Assembly: GCA_938002605.1 (NCBI GenBank) | Contig: CALLAF010000031.1 | Location: 56,766 to 120,765, forward strand | Source of the DNA: an uncultured Paracoccaceae bacterium | Lineage (GTDB): Bacteria; Pseudomonadota; Alphaproteobacteria; Rhodobacterales; Rhodobacteraceae | Length of the DNA: 64,000 nucleotides | Direction of reading: 5' to 3' | Shown here: positions 59,613-64,000 of the stretch, in pieces | How positions within the stretch are numbered: position 1 is the first letter of the stretch | Layout of the letters: every line of letters begins with the position of its first letter | Translations under genes and position numbers: made by a program | Notes under the pieces: generated by a model | Database searches by the model: none | What the model was told of the DNA's origin: nothing | The model's input: the letters and a program-made list of their open reading frames with translations, nothing else

Positions 59613-60536
59613 TTATTCAGCTAGTGCAGCTGTTACTGCGGCAACTGCGTCGCCACCGTCTTTGGTCGTGACGCCGTCCAACCATGGTGTCCATGTGTCA
59701 GCATTGCCAGCAAGCCAAGCCTTGGCTGCATCTTCCGGGTCGACATTATCATTCAGGATAGCACCCATGATCTCATTTTCCATCTCCAACGAGAAGACAA
59801 GGTTTTCCAGTAGTTTACCTGTGTTTGGACATTCGGCGACATAGCCCGCGCGGGTGTTTGTCGCAACGATTGCGCCACCAAGATCGGGGCCAAAGTAATC
59901 ATCGCCACCGGGCAGGTATGTCATGTCATAGTTAGCGTTCATTGGGTGTGGTTCCCAGCCCAAGAATACAACAGGCTCATCGCGGTCATTTGCGCGTTCA
60001 ACCTGTGCCAGCATGCCTTGTTCAGAGCTTTCGACAACGTCAAAGCCGTCCAGACCAAATGCGTCAGCATCGATCATGTCCATAATCAGGCGGTTGCCGT
60101 CGTTTCCTGCTTCGATGCCATAGATGTTGCCATCAAGCGCATCTTTCGCCTGTGCGATAGACGCAAAATCAGTGATGCCAGCCGCGACACCAGCGGCGTT
60201 TGTTGCTAGCGTGTATTTTGCGCCTTCAAGGTTGGTGCGGACGGTGTCGACGGTGCCGGCTTCGCGGTAGGTCGCGATGTCGCCTTCCATGGTGGGCATC
60301 CAGTTGCCCAAGAATACATCGATATCGCCTTCAGCCATTGATGCATATGTGACAGGGACTGATAAGATGTCTGTCGAAGTTTCATAACCCAGTGCTTCGA
60401 GCACGATGGATGTGGCGGCTGTGGTAGCGGTGATGTCTGTCCAGCCGACATCGGAAAAGCGGACTGCGTCGCAATCAGCAAGCGCAGGCATTGCGGCGCA
60501 AATCGCCAAGGCTGATAAAGTAGATTTCATTTTCAT
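59613..60536 (-). CDS. choX: Choline ABC transporter substrate-binding protein
   Basis: 307 residues from ATG 60536, with GGGAG 7 nt upstream. Signal peptide MKMKSTLSALAICAAMPALA precedes DCDAVRFSDVGWTDITATTA, the first ligand loop; VFLGNWMPTME, FLGWEPHPMN and FGPDLGGAIVATN carry the Trp/Tyr cage typical of OpuAC-like choline binders. It binds choline in the periplasm with high affinity in Sinorhizobium. Divergent from betI across 89 nt containing an operator-like palindrome. Confidence 0.93.
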   Translation of the reverse strand: MKMKSTLSALAICAAMPALADCDAVRFSDVGWTDITATTAATSIVLEALGYETSTDILSVPVTYASMAEGDIDVFLGNWMPTMEGDIATYREAGTVDTVRTNLEGAKYTLATNAAGVAAGITDFASIAQAKDALDGNIYGIEAGNDGNRLIMDMIDADAFGLDGFDVVESSEQGMLAQVERANDRDEPVVFLGWEPHPMNANYDMTYLPGGDDYFGPDLGGAIVATNTRAGYVAECPNTGKLLENLVFSLEMENEIMGAILNDNVDPEDAAKAWLAGNADTWTPWLDGVTTKDGGDAVAAVTAALAE

Positions 60537-60563
60537 TTTGTGGCTCCCGGTTGTGGTTTTTTC

Positions 60564-60583
60564 TTGATTGACGAGTCAATAAA
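60564..60583. promoter_or_regulatory. Probable BetI operator between choX and betI
   Basis: ATTGAC, GA, GTCAAT (60567-60580) is a perfect 6-bp inverted repeat, with flanking TT/AA pairs. It lies 28 nt upstream of choX and about 46 nt before betI, so one site could control both divergent units. Its form resembles BetI sites built on ATTGA-TCAAT half-sites. Confidence 0.7.
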
Positions 60584-60625
60584 GAACGATCTAATCTGTT
60601 TTGGCAACCTTACTGTGAGATTTTG

Positions 60626-61207
60626 ATGCCAAAACTTGGGATGGAACCTATCCGCCGTGCGGCACTGGTGAAAGCGACGATTGATGAAATCGGGGCATCA
60701 GGGACGTTGGATATCACAGTGAGTAAGATAGCAAAGCGGGCGGGCATGTCATCGGCGCTTGCGCATCATTACTTTGGTGGCAAGGATCAGATTTTTTTGG
60801 CTGCAATGCGTCATACGCTTACGGTTTACGGGGCAGAGGTACGCGGCGCGCTGATCATGGCGGACAATCCCGAATCGCGCCTAGAAGCGATTATTCGCGC
60901 GGGCTTTACAATATCTAACTTCCGACGCGAGGTCGTTGCGGCTTGGTTGAATTTCTATGTGCTCGCGCAATCCAGCCCACAGGCGCGCCGCTTGCTAACC
61001 GTGTATCAAAGCCGTTTGCGCAGCAATTTGATATATAACTTGCGTCCGTTGATTGCGGATCGTGCTGCTGGTGCCGCCGAACGAATCGCGGGTCTGATCG
61101 ACGGGCTTTACTTGCGGCGGGGATTGGATCAAAGCGACGACGCCGGGCATGATGCCACGAAACATGTGCTGGCGTTGTTGCGCGCTGAACTGCGGGGACA
61201 ATCATGA
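60626..61207 (+). CDS. betI: TetR-family repressor BetI
   Basis: 193 residues from ATG 60626 (TTG 60623 directly before). MPKLGMEPIRRAALVKATIDEIGASG is the BetI N terminus in outline, with HTH ISKIAKRAG-like VSKIAKRAGMSSALAHHYFGGKDQI (about 35-60). BetI represses bet genes and is released by choline. Its stop overlaps the betC ATG by 4 nt; the order betI-betC-betB matches Sinorhizobium. Confidence 0.94.
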   Translation: MPKLGMEPIRRAALVKATIDEIGASGTLDITVSKIAKRAGMSSALAHHYFGGKDQIFLAAMRHTLTVYGAEVRGALIMADNPESRLEAIIRAGFTISNFRREVVAAWLNFYVLAQSSPQARRLLTVYQSRLRSNLIYNLRPLIADRAAGAAERIAGLIDGLYLRRGLDQSDDAGHDATKHVLALLRAELRGQS

Positions 61208-62712
61208 GCCAGCCTAATATTTTGATCATCATGGTCGATCAATTGAACGGCACATTGTTCCCTGATGGTCCCGCTGATTGGCTCCATGCTCCGAACCTTA
61301 AGGCGCTTGCGGCGCGGTCCACCCGGTTTCAAAACTGCTATACAGCCTCGCCACTTTGCGCACCTGCACGGGCGGCATTCATGTCGGGCCAATTGCCCAG
61401 CCGCAACGGCGTCTATGACAATGCCGCCGAATTCGCGTCAAGCATCCCGACCTACGCGCATCATCTGCGCCGGGCAGGGTATCAAACCTGCCTATCCGGT
61501 AAAATGCATTTCGTCGGTCCAGACCAGTTGCACGGATTCGAAGAACGGTTGACCACGGATATTTACCCCGCCGATTTCGGTTGGACCCCGGACTACCGAA
61601 AACCCGGCGAGCGGATTGACTGGTGGTATCATAACATGGGGTCGGTGACGGGCGCTGGTGTGGCCGAAATTTCCAATCAAATGGAATATGATGACGAGGT
61701 TGCGTATAATGCGACCCGCAAAATCTACGACCTCTCGCGCGGTCATGATGCGCGCCCTTGGTGCCTGACCGTCAGCTTTACGCATCCGCATGATCCCTAT
61801 GTCGCGCGTCAGAAATATTGGGATCTGCACAATGATTGCGCGCACCTTGATCCGACGGTCGGTGAGATCGCCTACGACGATCTCGATCCGCATTCCAAAC
61901 GCCTTTATGATGCGATGGACGCTAAAAACTTCGACATTACACCCGATCATATCCGTCGCGCGCGGCAAGCCTATTTTGCCAACATCAGCTACCTCGACGA
62001 CAAAATCGGTGAAATCCTGCAAACGCTGAAAGACAGCCGCCAAGAGGCGACGATCATGTTCGTGTCAGATCACGGCGATATGCTGGGCGAACGCGGCATG
62101 TGGTTTAAGATGTCGTTCTTTGATGGCTCGGCCCGCGTGCCGCTGATGATCGCTAGTCCTTGTATGGAACCGGGTCTGGTCAAAGCACCCGTTAGCAGTA
62201 TCGACGTGACGCCAACGCTATGTGACATCGCAGGCGTGGATATGTCCGACGTCATGCCGTGGACATCCGGTGAAAGCCTTGTGCATCTGGGGCAGGGCGG
62301 CAGCCGCGACACGCCTGTGGCGATGGAATACGCCGCTGAAGGCAGCTATGCGCCGCTTGTGTCTTTGCGCTATGGCAAGTGGAAATATAACCGCTGCGCG
62401 CTGGATGCGGATCAACTGTTTGATATGGAAGCGGATCCCCACGAGCTGACAAACCTCGCCGAGGTTCCCGCACATCAAGGCACCATCACGCAACTGCGTG
62501 CCAAATCCGAAGCGCGCTGGGACCTGACCAAGTTTGACGCCGATGTGCGCCATTCCCAAGCCTGCCGCTGGGTCGTCTACGAGGCCCTGCGCAACGGAAA
62601 CTACTATCCATGGGATTATCAACCGCTCCAAAAAGCGTCTGAACGCTACATGCGCAATCACATGGATCTGAACGTTCTTGAAGATAGCCAACGCTTTCCG
62701 CGTGGCGAATAA
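61204..62712 (+). CDS. betC: Choline-sulfatase
   Basis: 502 residues. The sulfatase signature LCAPARAAFMSG has Cys52, the residue converted to formylglycine. Metal ligands: MVDQLNG (Asp12) and FVSDHGDMLGERGMW. The C-terminal region (ACRWVVYEALRNGNYYPWDYQPL in outline) is the choline-sulfatase C-terminal domain that secures substrate specificity. It splits choline-O-sulfate into choline and sulfate in the cytoplasm, feeding glycine betaine synthesis and sulfur supply. Confidence 0.95.
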   Translation: MSQPNILIIMVDQLNGTLFPDGPADWLHAPNLKALAARSTRFQNCYTASPLCAPARAAFMSGQLPSRNGVYDNAAEFASSIPTYAHHLRRAGYQTCLSGKMHFVGPDQLHGFEERLTTDIYPADFGWTPDYRKPGERIDWWYHNMGSVTGAGVAEISNQMEYDDEVAYNATRKIYDLSRGHDARPWCLTVSFTHPHDPYVARQKYWDLHNDCAHLDPTVGEIAYDDLDPHSKRLYDAMDAKNFDITPDHIRRARQAYFANISYLDDKIGEILQTLKDSRQEATIMFVSDHGDMLGERGMWFKMSFFDGSARVPLMIASPCMEPGLVKAPVSSIDVTPTLCDIAGVDMSDVMPWTSGESLVHLGQGGSRDTPVAMEYAAEGSYAPLVSLRYGKWKYNRCALDADQLFDMEADPHELTNLAEVPAHQGTITQLRAKSEARWDLTKFDADVRHSQACRWVVYEALRNGNYYPWDYQPLQKASERYMRNHMDLNVLEDSQRFPRGE

Positions 62713-62754
62713 CCCATTATTTTTTCCGAAAATACGCCCGCCGGAGGCACCGTA

Positions 62755-64000
62755 ATGACCACACAACCCAAAGCAAGCCATTTCATCGATGGCCAATATG
62801 TCGAAGATACCGCCGGAGAGGCGATTGAGGTCATCTATCCCTATACCGGTAAGGTCATTGCGACCCTGCACGCGGCCACGCCCGCAATTGTAGACCGTGC
62901 GCTTGCGTCGGCAGAACGTGCGCAAAAAGAATGGGCCAATTGGACCGCCACGGATCGGGGGCGGGTGTTGCGCAAAGCCGCCGATATTATGCGTGATCGC
63001 AACCATGATTTGTCGATTTTGGAGACTTATGACACGGGCAAGCCCTACCAAGAAACATCTGTGGCCGACGCCACATCCGGTGCGGATGCGCTAGAGTATT
63101 TTGGCGGATTGGCCGCGAGCATCACGGGCGAACATATCCAGTTGGGTGAAGATTTTGTCTATACTCGTCGCGAACCTTTGGGTGTGTGCGTTGGGATCGG
63201 CGCATGGAATTATCCAACACAAATCGCTTGCTGGAAAGCCGCGCCCGCTTTGGCTTGTGGCAATACTATGGTGTTTAAGCCTTCTGAGACCACGCCGCTG
63301 TGCGCGCTAAAAGTCGCTGAAATCTTGCATGAGGCAGGCGCGCCCGCCGGTGTTTACAACGTCATCCAAGGCTACGGCGCAGTTGGGGCTTCGCTGATCA
63401 CAGATGCGCGGGTCGACAAGGTCTCACTCACCGGGTCAGTGCCGACAGGGCAAAAAGTCTACGCCGCCGCCGCTGAAGGGCTGCGCCATGTGACGATGGA
63501 ATTGGGCGGCAAGTCCCCGATGGTTGTCTTTGATGACGCTGATCTTGAAAACGCAGTCTCTGGCGCGATCTTGGGTAACTTTTACTCGACAGGCCAAGTC
63601 TGTTCAAACGGCACACGCGTTTTTGTCCAAAAAGGCATCAAAGATGCGTTCCTCAAACGCCTGACAGAACGGCTCTCCGGGATTAAAATGGGCGACCCGC
63701 AAGACCCAGATGTGAACTACGGGCCAATGGTGTCGGAACGCCAACGCGAAATCGTCGAAGGTTTCATTGCCAAAGGCATTGAAGAAGGCGCGACACTTGT
63801 CACTGGTGGCAAACGCGTCGCGGACGACGGGTTCTTTCTAGAAGCCACCGTATTTGCGGATGTCACAGATGATATGACTATCGCGCGCGATGAAATCTTT
63901 GGGCCGGTGATGTCTGTACTGGACTTCGATACCGAAGAAGAAGCGCTGACTCGCGCCAATGCCACTGAATTCGGCCTAGCCGCTGGTGTATTCACCGCCG
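62755..64000 (+). CDS. betB: Betaine-aldehyde dehydrogenase (runs off window)
   Basis: I translated 415 codons from ATG 62755 (GGAGG 7 nt upstream) to the right edge without a stop; the family has about 485 residues, so roughly 70 are missing. It begins [43 protein letters not shown], catalytic Glu249 in [10 protein letters not shown] and Cys283 in [10 protein letters not shown] are in place. It oxidises betaine aldehyde to glycine betaine with NAD+. It follows betC by 42 nt; betA would be expected beyond the edge. Confidence 0.95.
   Translation, partial: MTTQPKASHFIDGQYVEDTAGEAIEVIYPYTGKVIATLHAATPAIVDRALASAERAQKEWANWTATDRGRVLRKAADIMRDRNHDLSILETYDTGKPYQETSVADATSGADALEYFGGLAASITGEHIQLGEDFVYTRREPLGVCVGIGAWNYPTQIACWKAAPALACGNTMVFKPSETTPLCALKVAEILHEAGAPAGVYNVIQGYGAVGASLITDARVDKVSLTGSVPTGQKVYAAAAEGLRHVTMELGGKSPMVVFDDADLENAVSGAILGNFYSTGQVCSNGTRVFVQKGIKDAFLKRLTERLSGIKMGDPQDPDVNYGPMVSERQREIVEGFIAKGIEEGATLVTGGKRVADDGFFLEATVFADVTDDMTIARDEIFGPVMSVLDFDTEEEALTRANATEFGLAAGVFTA

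Noticed and set aside
1..64000. tRNA genes, CRISPR arrays, insertion sequences or prophage genes
   Set aside because: I looked through the intergenic stretches and the translations and saw no cloverleaf, direct-repeat array, transposase, integrase or phage structural gene.

Overview
The window looks like chromosomal DNA of an alphaproteobacterium of the Roseobacter group (order Rhodobacterales). I base this on moderately high GC, the pleD/DUF3572 divergent pair, the choXWV/betI-betC-betB osmoprotectant cluster, a nasT-nasS regulated nitrate uptake operon, and the general gene content. The genus cannot be fixed from the sequence alone; Loktanella/Yoonia/Octadecabacter-like organisms are guesses. 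Gene density is high and I saw no tRNA, CRISPR array, prophage or insertion sequence.

Region by region. 1-7735 (minus strand) is a nitrate assimilation cluster: nasT (ANTAR antiterminator), nasS (soluble nitrate sensor), a leader RNA with two hexaloop hairpins and an intrinsic terminator, then nrtA, nrtB, a fused double-ATPase nrtCD, a single-domain haemoglobin, and the 5' part of nirB. 7864-14093 holds two glycosyltransferases, neuB, neuA and metG on the minus strand, with a tyrosine/dual-specificity phosphatase on the plus strand between neuB and neuA; this is a nonulosonic (sialic-type) acid surface-glycan locus. 14224-19370 is mixed: a small outer-membrane barrel, aldo/keto reductase, a GNAT gene interrupted by an amber codon, a lipocalin, a DMT transporter, NUDIX and DUF983. 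19570-21533 is an EF-hand protein, ECF sigma factor, short anti-sigma-like protein and Spy/CpxP-like sensor. 21530-25971 has a PleD-like diguanylate cyclase, DUF3572, a HAD phosphatase, a CAP protein, dtd and a PfkB kinase.

25990-33534 (minus) is the most interesting part: a tightly coupled ten-gene operon related to tellurite/Ter stress systems (TerC, a 28-aa membrane microprotein, XpaC, TelA, a DUF2927 lipoprotein, DUF6338, a 57-aa Pro/Ser/Lys-rich small protein, SPFH-GYF, a membrane protein, and a zinc-ribbon membrane protein). AT-richer genes sit inside it without breaking translational coupling.

33599-39733 is housekeeping: a pseudouridine synthase, methyltransferase, tadA, gatC-gatA, excalibur lipoprotein, amidase, RNase P RNA and rpmG. 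39843-49176 is accessory metabolism: a haem-binding membrane protein with a Tat intradiol-dioxygenase-like partner, a frameshifted cupin, a BesD-type Fe/2OG oxygenase, Bax inhibitor-1, DUF1127/LysR, quinone oxidoreductase, an XRE regulator, hisN, 8-oxoguanine deaminase and a CAP lipoprotein. 49173-57708 carries guanine deaminase, mgtE, 5-FTHF cyclo-ligase, an LRR lipoprotein, yebC, an SLC13/RCK permease, ymdB-like and a DMT transporter. 57710-64000 is the divergent choXWV / betI-betC-betB cluster for choline and choline-O-sulfate uptake and conversion to glycine betaine, cut by the right edge within betB.
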